Shown: piece after piece, positions 15,954 to 25,029 of the stretch | Position numbering within the stretch: the first letter of the stretch is position 1 | How the letters are laid out: every line of letters starts with the position of its first letter | Source of the DNA: an uncultured Sanguibacteroides sp. | GTDB lineage: Bacteria > Bacteroidota > Bacteroidia > Bacteroidales > Marinifilaceae | NCBI RefSeq assembly: GCF_900543425.1 | Contig: NZ_UQRQ01000027.1 | Coordinates: 1 to 40,017, forward strand | Direction of reading: 5' to 3' | Length of the DNA: 40,017 bases | Made by a program: the position numbers and the translations under genes | Notes under the pieces: model-generated | What the model was told of the DNA's origin: nothing | The model's database searches: none | What the model saw: only the letters and a program-made list of their open reading frames with translations

Positions 15954-18900
15954 ATTTGACGGAATACGCCTTGAATAACAGAGCACTGGTGAATTTCTTT
16001 ATTGCCGTTCTCGTGATTGGCGGTGTTTTTGCTTTTATCTCTATGAGTAAATTGGAAGATCCGGAGATAAAGGTGAAACAGGCGATGATTCTTACTGTTT
16101 ATCCCGGGGCTTCTGCACATCAGGTGGAGTTGGAAGTGACCGATGTGCTGGAAAAATCAATCCGTTCCATGGGAGCTATTTCCAGTATCGAATCCAAGTC
16201 TATGGCGGATATGTCTTTAATAACGGTGGAGTTGGAGAGTACAGTCAGTGGAGATGAATTGGAACAAAAGTGGGATATTTTACGGCGGAAGGTGACAAAT
16301 GCTCAAGCCAGTTTACCGTCGGAAACCCGTCCTTCCGTGGTCATGGATGATTTTGGGGATGTGTACGGTATGTTTTACGCGATAACGACCGACGGTATAC
16401 CCGATGACGAATTAATGGATTATGCCCAATTGGTAAAAAGGGAGTTACAGGATATTGCAGGGGTGCGTCGGGTAGAGTTGTACGGGGATCGAAAGTCTTG
16501 TATTAATATCGAGATTCTTCAAGATAAAATGGTGAATCTGGGCGTGCATCCGATGGAGGTTTTGGCTACATTAAATAATCAGAATAAAACCGTTTATCCC
16601 GGTTATTTTAATAGTGGGGACCAACGTATCCGGGTGGCCGTGAATGATAGCTATCACTCTATCGAGGATATTCAAGATTTAATTATTCAGGGACATGAGG
16701 GAGATCAACTGCGGTTACGGGATATTGCTACCGTCACCAAGGGATACGAGGAGCCCTCTCGTAACGAGATGCGCTATGATGGGAAACGTGCTTTCGGATT
16801 GGCCGTTTCAATGGAAAAAGGAGGAAACATCGTTTCATTGGGGGGAATTGTCGATAAAAAACTGGCAGATCTTAAGACTTCCCGGATTCCGGTGGGTATT
16901 GATTTTCATAAGGTCTTTTTTCAACCGGAACGGGTAAGTGATGCTATCGGTGTTTTTATGGTGAATCTGGTGGAATCGGTTGTTATCGTTATATTGATTC
17001 TGATGTTAACCATGGGTTTCCGGAGTGGCGTTATCATAGGAACTGGTCTGGTGATTATCGTATTGGGTTCTTTTGTGGTCCTCTATCTTTTTGACGGAAC
17101 ATTACAACGCGTTTCATTGGGATCATTAATTGTAGCGATGGGGATGCTGGTAGATAATGCCATTGTCATTGTGGATGGGATATTAGTGGATCTGGAACGG
17201 GGCATTAAACGTCCGGCGGCATTGACCAATATTACGAAGAAGACGGCCATGCCTTTGTTAGGGGCTACCTTGATAGCCATATTGGCTTTCTTCCCGATCT
17301 TTATTTCTCCGGATACAACGGGAGAGTATGTTCGGGATTTATTCATCGTATTGGCAGTTTCTCTGTTGTTGAGTTGGATATTGGCCTTGACGCAAATTCC
17401 TATTCACGCGGATAAATTATTGAAAATAAAACCGAAAGAAGGTGACGAGAAACTTTTTGACAGTAAAATATACCGTTTGTTTCGGACTTTCTTAACTTAT
17501 ATTTTATGGCATAAGAAATTAGCCGTTGTTGTTGTCGTCGTTTTATTAGGAATTACGGCTTATTGTTATCGTTATATCCCACAAGGATTTTTCCCTGATC
17601 TGAGTTATTCTCAGTTATACGTGGAATTTAAGATGCCGGAAGGAACCAGAATAGAGCGAGTGAAATCCGATTTAGCCGAAATCGAGCGTTATTTGTTGAA
17701 TCGTTCGGATATTACTCACGTGACCACGAGTTTGGGAGGAACTCCTGCCCGGTATAATTTAGTGCGTTCTATTGCAGAACCGTCTATGAGTTACGGGGAG
17801 TTGATTGTAGATTATACCAGCCCCGATGCATTAAAAAGTTCTTTGTCGGAAATTCAGGATTATCTGACGACTCATTATCCGGATGCTTACGTGAGGATGA
17901 AGCGTTATAATCTTATGTACAAAAAGTTTCCGATTGAATTGATGTTCTCCGGTCCTGATCCTGCCGTTTTGAAAGAATTAACGGCTAAAGCCGAACGTAT
18001 TATGCGTGATGAGCCGGCAGTTATGCTTGTCACGAGAGATTGGGATCCGATGGTGCCCGTGTTGATGGTAAATTATTATCAACCGATAGCCCGTTCCGCG
18101 GGACTTTCTCGTTCCGATGTGGGGTTGTCGATGTTGTCGGCGACGGATGGATTACCGGTAGGAGCTTATTACGAGGGAACCCGTTCATTACCTTTATACA
18201 TGAAGAGCCGGAATAGTCAAGGAGAGAAAGTCGAGGCGCTGGATAATATTCCCGTGTGGAGCGTGATGCCTTCTACCTCCGCTTTCAATGAAGAGTCTTT
18301 GAAAGGGTTGTTGATGGGAACGACTTCGGGGGAAGAGTTATTGGCCCGCACCATAGGTTCTACTCCCTTGAATCAGGTTACCCGCGGGGTGAACATGAAA
18401 TGGGAAGATCCGGTGGTTCGGCGATATAACGGACAACGGGCCATGCGAGCTCAATGCAATAATGCATTGGGATATACGGCCGAAAGTGCGAGAGTCCTTC
18501 TGGCCGGGAAAATAGATACGATCACTCTACCGGAGGGTTATACGATGCAATGGTTAGGGGAGCATAAGGCGAGTGGGGAATCGATGAAGTACCTTTTTGC
18601 CAACATCCCGTTAGCTATTATCCTGATGATTGCCATATTGATTATGCTATTTAAAGATTTCAAAAAACCGATCATTATTTTCTTGTGTTTACCCTTGGCA
18701 ACTATCGGTATTGTGGCGGGAATGCTATTAAGCGGTAAAGAGTTCGGGTTTGTGGCTATCGTCGGAGCTCTCGGATTGATCGGGATGATGATCAAGAATG
18801 GAGTCGTATTGTTAGATGAGATCGGTTTGCAAATCGCTTCTGGAAAGAGTCAGTTGCAAGCGCTGTTGGATTCCTCTTCTTCCCGTTTCCGTCCGGTAAT

Positions 18901-19069
18901 GATGGCTTCTTTGACGACTATATTGGGGATGATTCCGCTTTTGGGGGATGATATGTTCGGTTCTATGGCGGTGACTATTATGGGAGGATTATTGGTCGGG
19001 ACAGTAATTACGTTAGTATTTATTCCGGTTTTATATGCCATCTTCTTTAAAGATCAAAAAGAGGAATGA
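15950..19069 (+). CDS. RND efflux pump, cassette A
   Basis: The 1039-residue inner-membrane protein has the AcrB-type duplicated plan: TM1 near residue 12-32, a large periplasmic loop, TM2-6, TM7, a second loop, and TM8-12. Proton-relay residues are D402 in TM4 (GMLVDNAIVIVDG) and K949 in TM10 (MIKNGVVLLDE). The second TM4 position, an aspartate in AcrB, is N403. It would use proton influx to drive substrates from the periplasm through an adaptor and a TolC channel. Overlap with the adaptor gene and close spacing to the following channel gene show a complete tripartite cassette. The substrate is not predictable. Confidence 0.95.
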   Translation: MNLTEYALNNRALVNFFIAVLVIGGVFAFISMSKLEDPEIKVKQAMILTVYPGASAHQVELEVTDVLEKSIRSMGAISSIESKSMADMSLITVELESTVSGDELEQKWDILRRKVTNAQASLPSETRPSVVMDDFGDVYGMFYAITTDGIPDDELMDYAQLVKRELQDIAGVRRVELYGDRKSCINIEILQDKMVNLGVHPMEVLATLNNQNKTVYPGYFNSGDQRIRVAVNDSYHSIEDIQDLIIQGHEGDQLRLRDIATVTKGYEEPSRNEMRYDGKRAFGLAVSMEKGGNIVSLGGIVDKKLADLKTSRIPVGIDFHKVFFQPERVSDAIGVFMVNLVESVVIVILILMLTMGFRSGVIIGTGLVIIVLGSFVVLYLFDGTLQRVSLGSLIVAMGMLVDNAIVIVDGILVDLERGIKRPAALTNITKKTAMPLLGATLIAILAFFPIFISPDTTGEYVRDLFIVLAVSLLLSWILALTQIPIHADKLLKIKPKEGDEKLFDSKIYRLFRTFLTYILWHKKLAVVVVVVLLGITAYCYRYIPQGFFPDLSYSQLYVEFKMPEGTRIERVKSDLAEIERYLLNRSDITHVTTSLGGTPARYNLVRSIAEPSMSYGELIVDYTSPDALKSSLSEIQDYLTTHYPDAYVRMKRYNLMYKKFPIELMFSGPDPAVLKELTAKAERIMRDEPAVMLVTRDWDPMVPVLMVNYYQPIARSAGLSRSDVGLSMLSATDGLPVGAYYEGTRSLPLYMKSRNSQGEKVEALDNIPVWSVMPSTSAFNEESLKGLLMGTTSGEELLARTIGSTPLNQVTRGVNMKWEDPVVRRYNGQRAMRAQCNNALGYTAESARVLLAGKIDTITLPEGYTMQWLGEHKASGESMKYLFANIPLAIILMIAILIMLFKDFKKPIIIFLCLPLATIGIVAGMLLSGKEFGFVAIVGALGLIGMMIKNGVVLLDEIGLQIASGKSQLQALLDSSSSRFRPVMMASLTTILGMIPLLGDDMFGSMAVTIMGGLLVGTVITLVFIPVLYAIFFKDQKEE

Positions 19070-19103
19070 CGTTTTACGAATGATAAATTTAAATCAAAAA
19101 GAA

Positions 19104-20513
19104 ATGCGCTTTTTATTTGTAATCATATTGTTGGCAGGTTTTATTCCGGTACAGGCTCAAATATCACTGGATTTAAAAAAATGCCGGGAAATGGCTTTGG
19201 AGAACAGTAAGAAAATAGCTATGGCAGCTCGACAGGTAGAGAAATCTACCTATGACGTGAAAAGTTACAGGGCTAATTTCTTACCGAAGGTTTCGGCCAT
19301 GGGGATGTATGCCTATATGCAAAAAAAGTGGAAATTTAAGATTAACGGCGGTTATTTACCCACGTACATTCAGGATGGACAAGGAAATTTAGTCCCTAAT
19401 TTATATCTCGATCCGACAACACATTTGCCCGTGATGGGGAAAGACGGCTTACCTTTTTTTAACGAGTATGCTTTTATGCCTGATATCAATTTGGCTTTGG
19501 GCTTACGGGGGATTTATACGGCGGGGGTATTGTTGGAACAACCTCTTTTTATGGGAGGAAAAGTGCGCTCGGCTTTCAGTATGGCAAAAATAGGAAAAGA
19601 GATGGCGGATTTGAATCAGGAATACAATCGAATGGAGGTGATTTTAGAGGCGGACGAGGTGTATTGGCAATACCTGAAGGTGTGTGAGTTAGTAGTTTCC
19701 GCCGAAAAGTATAAATCGGTCGTGGAAGAGTTGGTACATAACCTGAAAAATGCTTATGAAATTGGAATGAGTTCCCGGAATGATTTGTTGAAAGCACAGG
19801 TAAAACTGAATGAGGCTGAGCTTTTATTACAAAAGGCCATGAACGGTAAGTCATTGGCCAGTATGAATCTATGCCGGGTCGTCGGAATTGATTTTTATAC
19901 GAAAGTACAGGTTAGCGATACTCTCCGGGAGGGGATGACTCCGGGGTTATTTGAGGCAAAGGCCGGCATCACGGGGCGCCCGGAATATAACCTGTTAGGG
20001 AAGGAGGTCGAGTTGAAGGGTAAAGAGGTGGAACTGACCCGTTCCGATTTTTTGCCTCAACTGGGAGTTTCTGCTTCTTACGGGTATTCCGATGGGATTA
20101 CATTGAACGGACAGGGTTCGGGAATCTCTTCTTTCACGGCAATGGCTTCCCTGAAGATTCCGATTTACAACTGGGGGGAAGGTAGAAATAAAGTACGTTC
20201 CGTAAAAGCTGAAAAAGAGATGAGTCGCTTGAGACAGGAAGATATGGCACAGATGATGCAGTTAGAGGTTGCCAGGGCTCGTTTTAACGTGGAAGATGCG
20301 GTAACCCGGGTAACATTGACCCGCAAATCATTATCTCAGGCACAAGAGAATCTGACTGTCAGTAAGAATCAATATGAAGTGGGGATGGAAACATTAACCA
20401 ACTATATGGAAGCACAGGCTCAATGGCAAAAAGCGTGGAGCGACTGGATCGATGCCAAAGCCGAGTTACGTTTAAGTGAAACTCGTTATTTGAAAGCAAC
20501 AGGACAGTTATAA
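19104..20513 (+). CDS. TolC-family outer-membrane channel 2, cassette A
   Basis: I place the start at 19104 because the resulting signal peptide (MRFLFVIILLAGFIPVQAQ) matches that of its paralogue at 25030. In-frame ATGs at 19080 and 19035 would add 8 or 23 non-signal residues, the last overlapping the pump gene. The 469-residue product has both OEP repeats with LLEQPLFMGGKVR, SRNDLLKAQVKLNEAEL, PIYNWGEGRNKVRS and QYEVGMETLTNYMEAQAQW. A loop insertion (GGYLPTYIQDGQG through NEYAFMPD) sits at the first barrel hairpin, as in the other two channels here. It completes the first adaptor-pump-channel cassette. Confidence 0.92.
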   Translation: MRFLFVIILLAGFIPVQAQISLDLKKCREMALENSKKIAMAARQVEKSTYDVKSYRANFLPKVSAMGMYAYMQKKWKFKINGGYLPTYIQDGQGNLVPNLYLDPTTHLPVMGKDGLPFFNEYAFMPDINLALGLRGIYTAGVLLEQPLFMGGKVRSAFSMAKIGKEMADLNQEYNRMEVILEADEVYWQYLKVCELVVSAEKYKSVVEELVHNLKNAYEIGMSSRNDLLKAQVKLNEAELLLQKAMNGKSLASMNLCRVVGIDFYTKVQVSDTLREGMTPGLFEAKAGITGRPEYNLLGKEVELKGKEVELTRSDFLPQLGVSASYGYSDGITLNGQGSGISSFTAMASLKIPIYNWGEGRNKVRSVKAEKEMSRLRQEDMAQMMQLEVARARFNVEDAVTRVTLTRKSLSQAQENLTVSKNQYEVGMETLTNYMEAQAQWQKAWSDWIDAKAELRLSETRYLKATGQL

Positions 20514-20680
20514 AGGTTCGTTCTGTTTTTTTAAATTCCTGAAATAGATATTTATTCTTGACAGTTTCAGGCTTTTATTATGTTGTGTAAAGGCGATACC
20601 TTTTTATAGAGTTTAGGAAAAGAAAGTGAAACATTTGTTTAGTCTTTTGAGTATATGGTTATGATCTTTAACTGTATATT

Positions 20681-21760
20681 ATGAAGATGATGTTTTTTTC
20701 GGTATTGAAATGGGCTCCTGTGATAGGAGCTTTATTCGTAGTTGTATCCTGCCGTAGAGCTGCGCCGGGATTAGAGATTCCGCAATTGGTAAAAACGGCG
20801 GAGGTTCAAAAGTATGAGGGAGAATGTAGTACAAATTATCCGGGGAAAATAAAAGCGGCCTCGGATGTAAAATTGGCCTTCCGGGTTGCGGGTCCGATTA
20901 TAAAATTTCAGGCAGAAATAGGAGAATACGTGAGAAAGGGGCAGATATTAGCTGAAATTGATCCCCGGGATTATAAATTGCAATTTGATGCCACGGCTGC
21001 CGAGTATAAACAGATAAAAGGAGAATCCGAGCGAATTATGGAACTTTATCGCCGAAAGAGCGTCCCGGTAAATGATTATGATAAGGCGGTAGCTGCGCTG
21101 AAACGGATTACGGCTCTTTATGAAGCGCATCGAAATGCTTTAAATGATACTAAATTACTGGCTCCTTTCGATGGGTATGTTCAAAAAAAGTTTTTTGATG
21201 CTCATGAAATCGTTAATCAGGGTCTGCCTGTATTATCCATGATCAATGATCATTATTTTGAGGTAGATATAGATATTCCATCGAGTGATTATATTCATCG
21301 GGAGAACTTCGTGAGTTTCTATTGTGTTGCGGATGTTTATTCGGGAGTAAAGATTCCGTTGGAGTTATTGGAAATCACACAGCAGGCTAATTACAATCAA
21401 CTCTTTAAAGTCCGCTTCCGCCTGAAGCCGGAACAAAAATTGAATTTGGCAGCGGGGATGAGTGTTACTGTCACGATTGACTTTATGCCGGGAAAAGATG
21501 ATCTGACCTTGGTCCCTATTTCCGCTCTTTTTCAGGAAGGTGGAAAATCGTATGTATGGTCTTATCAAAAAGAGGATGGAAAGGTAAACAGGTGTTTGGT
21601 AGAGATCGTTGAAATTCAGAAGGACGGAATGGTTTTGGTTCAATCGGAATTGTTACCCGGATCTTGGATCGTATCAGCTGGGGTCAATCGTTTAAAGGAG
21701 GGACAAAAGGTTCGTCAACTTCCTCCGGTATCGACTTCTAATGTTGGAAAACTTTTATAA
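20681..21760 (+). CDS. RND efflux adaptor lipoprotein, cassette B
   Basis: This 359-residue paralogue of the adaptor at 14886 has a lipoprotein signal with lipobox V-V-S-C24. The shared blocks NYPGKIKAASDVKLAFRV, AEIDPRDYKLQFDATAAE, LYRRKSVPVNDYDKAV and LLAPFDGYVQKKFFDAHE are in the same order, then VDIDIPSSDY and the membrane-proximal domain ending STSNVGKLL. It opens the second cassette after a 167-base gap, the largest inside the efflux locus, so an extra promoter may lie there, though I see no exact consensus. A small hairpin (21769-21797) separates it from its pump gene. Confidence 0.92.
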   Translation: MKMMFFSVLKWAPVIGALFVVVSCRRAAPGLEIPQLVKTAEVQKYEGECSTNYPGKIKAASDVKLAFRVAGPIIKFQAEIGEYVRKGQILAEIDPRDYKLQFDATAAEYKQIKGESERIMELYRRKSVPVNDYDKAVAALKRITALYEAHRNALNDTKLLAPFDGYVQKKFFDAHEIVNQGLPVLSMINDHYFEVDIDIPSSDYIHRENFVSFYCVADVYSGVKIPLELLEITQQANYNQLFKVRFRLKPEQKLNLAAGMSVTVTIDFMPGKDDLTLVPISALFQEGGKSYVWSYQKEDGKVNRCLVEIVEIQKDGMVLVQSELLPGSWIVSAGVNRLKEGQKVRQLPPVSTSNVGKLL

Positions 21761-21768
21761 TGCTTTGT

Positions 21769-21797
21769 CGGTTACGGTTTATAAACTATTGTAACCG
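21769..21797 (+). other. Intra-operon hairpin between adaptor and pump genes of cassette B
   Basis: CGGTTAC (21769-21775) pairs with GTAACCG (21791-21797) around a loop that itself contains the palindrome GTTTATAAAC. There is no T run, so full termination is unlikely; processing or attenuation is possible. Cassette A has no equivalent because there the genes overlap. Confidence 0.4.
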
Positions 21798-21827
21798 GCG
21801 GGTTGGCAACTTGTAATTTTATAAAAT

Positions 21828-24800
21828 ATGAATTTTACGGAATATGCATTAAAAAATAAAGCCTTAGTTTATTTTTTCGTCTTTGTGTTGGTGGTCGGAG
21901 GGATTTATTCGTTTTTTACAATGAGTAAATTAGAGGATCCGGCTATTACCGTGAAGCAGGCTTTGGTTGTAACCACTTTCCCGGGAGCCTCGGCTTATCA
22001 GGTCGAATTGGAGGTAACGGATGTTTTGGAGAAATCCATACGTTCCATGGGGGATTTGGATCATGTTTCTTCCCGTTCGATGGACGATTTATCGATGATC
22101 ACGGTGGAACTGGGTAGTACGGTACCTTTGGCGGAGTTACAACAAAATTGGGATATTTTGAGACGGAAGGTGGCAAATGTTCAAGCTCAGTTACCGGAAG
22201 GTGCAAGTGCCTCTTTGGTAATGGATGATTTTGGGGATGTATACGGAATGTTTTATGCCATGACCTCGGATGGATTCGGCTATCAGGAGATGTCCGATTA
22301 TGCCGAATTGGTTCGTCGTACGGTATTGGATATAGACGGGGTAAGTAGTGTGGATATATACGGAGAGCGGCAGGCTTGTATCAATATCGATATACGGGAA
22401 GATAAGATGGCCAATTTAGGGGTTCATCCAGCGGAGATTATCATGACGTTGAACGGGCAGAATAAGACGGTTTATTCCGGTTATTTTAATAGCGGAGAAA
22501 AGCGCGTGAGAGTAAATGTCGACGGAGCTTATAAGGCCATCGAGGATATTCGTAACCTTTTGATAAAGGGACATGAGCAGGATCAGATCCGGCTTTCGGA
22601 TGTAGCGAATATCACGAAAGGGTACGTGGAGCCCCAGAGAGAAGGGTTGATCTATGATACGATTCCTGCTATTGCTATTTCTATTGCCATGGAAAAAGGA
22701 GGGAATATCATTCAACTGGGTAAAAAGGTGGATGAGAAATTGGCCGAATTGAAGCGAGAAATTATTCCGGCGGGGATTGATTTTCAAAAGGTGTTTTTCC
22801 AGCCTTCCCGGGTACAAAGTGCCATTAACGTATTTATGGTGAATTTGATAGAGTCTGTCCTAATCGTTATTCTGGTTGTGATGTTATCCATGGGCTTCCG
22901 GAGCGGTTATATCATCGGTGTCGGTTTGATCGTCGTGGTTTTAGGATCTTTCGTGATACTTCATATGATGCACGGAACGTTGCAACGGGTTTCGTTGGCG
23001 TCCTTTATCGTGGCTATGGGGATGCTGGTGGATAATGCTATCGTGATTACGGATGGGATATTGGTAGATTTGAAACGGGGGCTTAAGAAACCGGATGCTT
23101 TGGTAAATATTACCAAAAAGACAGCCTGGCCTTTGTTGGGGGCGACAACAATAGGAATCTTAACCTTCTTGCCGATTTATCTCTCTCCCGATACGACCGG
23201 TGAATATGTCCGGGATCTTTTTATCGTACTGGCGGTCTCTTTATGGTTGAGCTGGATCTTGGCCTTAGCCTATGTCCCGATTCAGGCAGACCGGGGATTA
23301 AAGGTAAATCCGGACAAGCAGGTTAGCGAAAAAGAGATGTACGATACGAGGGTATACCGGATGTTTAGAGGTGTATTACAGTTCTCCGTGTATAACCGGA
23401 TTGGTGTTTTGGCTGCAACTGTCGTTTTGCTGTTGATTAGTGTATATATGTTTCGATATATAAAACAAGGATTTTTTCCGGATTTGAGTTACAATCAATT
23501 GTATATAGAATATAAGATGCCTTACGGGACGAATCCGCAAACGGTGAAAGAGGATTTGGCCTCTATCGAGCGTTATCTCTCTTCCCGTCCCGAGATCACG
23601 ATGGTGACGACGAGTTTGGGTGGGACTCCTTCCCGGTATAATCTGGTTCGGACGGTGGCAGAACCGGCTTTGAGCTACGGGGAGTTGATCGTGGACTTTA
23701 CTTCTCCGGAAACATTGAAGACTAATTTGAACGAGTTACAGCAATATTTATCGGAACATTATCCTTCGGCTTATGTACGCATGAAACAGTACAATCTGAT
23801 GTATATGGACTATCCCGTGCAGTTTATGATCTCCGGTCCCGATCCGGCTGTTTTAAAACGGTTGTGTGCCCAAGTGGAAGAGATCATGAGGGATGATTCG
23901 ACCACGATGTTGGTGACCAATGACTGGGGCCCCATGACTCCGACTTTAAACGTGGAGTATTATCAACCGATAGCCCGGGTGGCCAATCTTTCCCGCGAAG
24001 ATGTCGGAATGGCTTTGTTGGCGACGACAGACGGTTTACCGGTGGGATCTTATTACGAGGGACAACACGGTTTACCGATTTATGTGAAAAGCGTGGGGCA
24101 GGATGGTCAACGTTTAAGCAAACTGGGAAATGTTCCGGTATGGAGTTTAGTTCCTTCCACGAATCTATTGAACATGGAAACCATAAAAGAGTTGATAAGC
24201 GGGATGATCTCGGCGGATGAGTTATTAACGTCGGCAATCGGTTCAACGCCTTTAAATCAGGCTACAAATGGAATAAGTGCGATTTGGGAGGTCCCTGTCG
24301 TACGTCGTTATAACGGTCAACGTTCTATTTCTGCCCAATGTAATAATGCTCCGGGGTATACGGCTAATGAAGTGCGAAACAGTCTTCTCGCCAAGATTGA
24401 TACGATTCAGTTTCCTCCGGGATATACGACCGAATGGCAAGGAGAATATCTGGCCAGTACGCAATCCAAACAGTATCTATTTAAAAATGTTCCGGTTGCT
24501 ATCGTTCTCGTGTTAGCGATCTTGATTGCACTTTTTAAAGATTTTAAGCGTCCCGCGATGATTTTGTTATGTTTACCGTTGGCGATTACCGGAGTTGTTT
24601 TCGGAATGTTATTGGCCGGAAAAGAGTTCGGTTTTGTTGCTATCGTGGGAGCACTCGGGCTTGTCGGGATGATGATCAAAAACGGCGTGGTATTGGTGGA
24701 TGAGGTCGATATTCAGATCCGATCGGGGAAAGATCCTTTCCGGGCGTTGTTGGATGCTTCTTCTTCCCGGTTGCGTCCTGTATTTCTGGCCGCGATGACA

Positions 24801-24986
24801 ACCATATTGGGAATGATTCCGTTGGTGAATGACGATATGTTTGGGGCCTTAGCCGTGACTATAATGGGAGGGTTATTTATTGGAACCGTGATTACGTTGG
24901 TTATTCTTCCGGTTCTTTATTCTCTCTTTTTGAATATCAAACATCCGAAACGGCAGAGAAAAGATTTTCATGTGGGATTAAGTTAA
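21828..24986 (+). CDS. RND efflux pump, cassette B
   Basis: This 1052-residue protein is a full-length paralogue of the pump at 15950, with the same N-terminus (MN.TEYAL.N.ALV.FF), KLEDP, VELEVTDVLEKSIRSMG, and the same relay residues D402 (GMLVDNAIVITDG, with N403) and K951 (MIKNGVVLVDE). By eye roughly 60 percent of residues match over the first hundred positions, so the duplication is old. Differences concentrate in the periplasmic loops and the C-terminal tail (KHPKRQRKDFHVG), suggesting a different substrate range. Its channel gene follows 43 bases later. Confidence 0.95.
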   Translation: MNFTEYALKNKALVYFFVFVLVVGGIYSFFTMSKLEDPAITVKQALVVTTFPGASAYQVELEVTDVLEKSIRSMGDLDHVSSRSMDDLSMITVELGSTVPLAELQQNWDILRRKVANVQAQLPEGASASLVMDDFGDVYGMFYAMTSDGFGYQEMSDYAELVRRTVLDIDGVSSVDIYGERQACINIDIREDKMANLGVHPAEIIMTLNGQNKTVYSGYFNSGEKRVRVNVDGAYKAIEDIRNLLIKGHEQDQIRLSDVANITKGYVEPQREGLIYDTIPAIAISIAMEKGGNIIQLGKKVDEKLAELKREIIPAGIDFQKVFFQPSRVQSAINVFMVNLIESVLIVILVVMLSMGFRSGYIIGVGLIVVVLGSFVILHMMHGTLQRVSLASFIVAMGMLVDNAIVITDGILVDLKRGLKKPDALVNITKKTAWPLLGATTIGILTFLPIYLSPDTTGEYVRDLFIVLAVSLWLSWILALAYVPIQADRGLKVNPDKQVSEKEMYDTRVYRMFRGVLQFSVYNRIGVLAATVVLLLISVYMFRYIKQGFFPDLSYNQLYIEYKMPYGTNPQTVKEDLASIERYLSSRPEITMVTTSLGGTPSRYNLVRTVAEPALSYGELIVDFTSPETLKTNLNELQQYLSEHYPSAYVRMKQYNLMYMDYPVQFMISGPDPAVLKRLCAQVEEIMRDDSTTMLVTNDWGPMTPTLNVEYYQPIARVANLSREDVGMALLATTDGLPVGSYYEGQHGLPIYVKSVGQDGQRLSKLGNVPVWSLVPSTNLLNMETIKELISGMISADELLTSAIGSTPLNQATNGISAIWEVPVVRRYNGQRSISAQCNNAPGYTANEVRNSLLAKIDTIQFPPGYTTEWQGEYLASTQSKQYLFKNVPVAIVLVLAILIALFKDFKRPAMILLCLPLAITGVVFGMLLAGKEFGFVAIVGALGLVGMMIKNGVVLVDEVDIQIRSGKDPFRALLDASSSRLRPVFLAAMTTILGMIPLVNDDMFGALAVTIMGGLFIGTVITLVILPVLYSLFLNIKHPKRQRKDFHVGLS

Positions 24987-25029
24987 AAAAAAGAGTTTTG
25001 AAACAATAGAATTTAAATAATAGAAGAAA

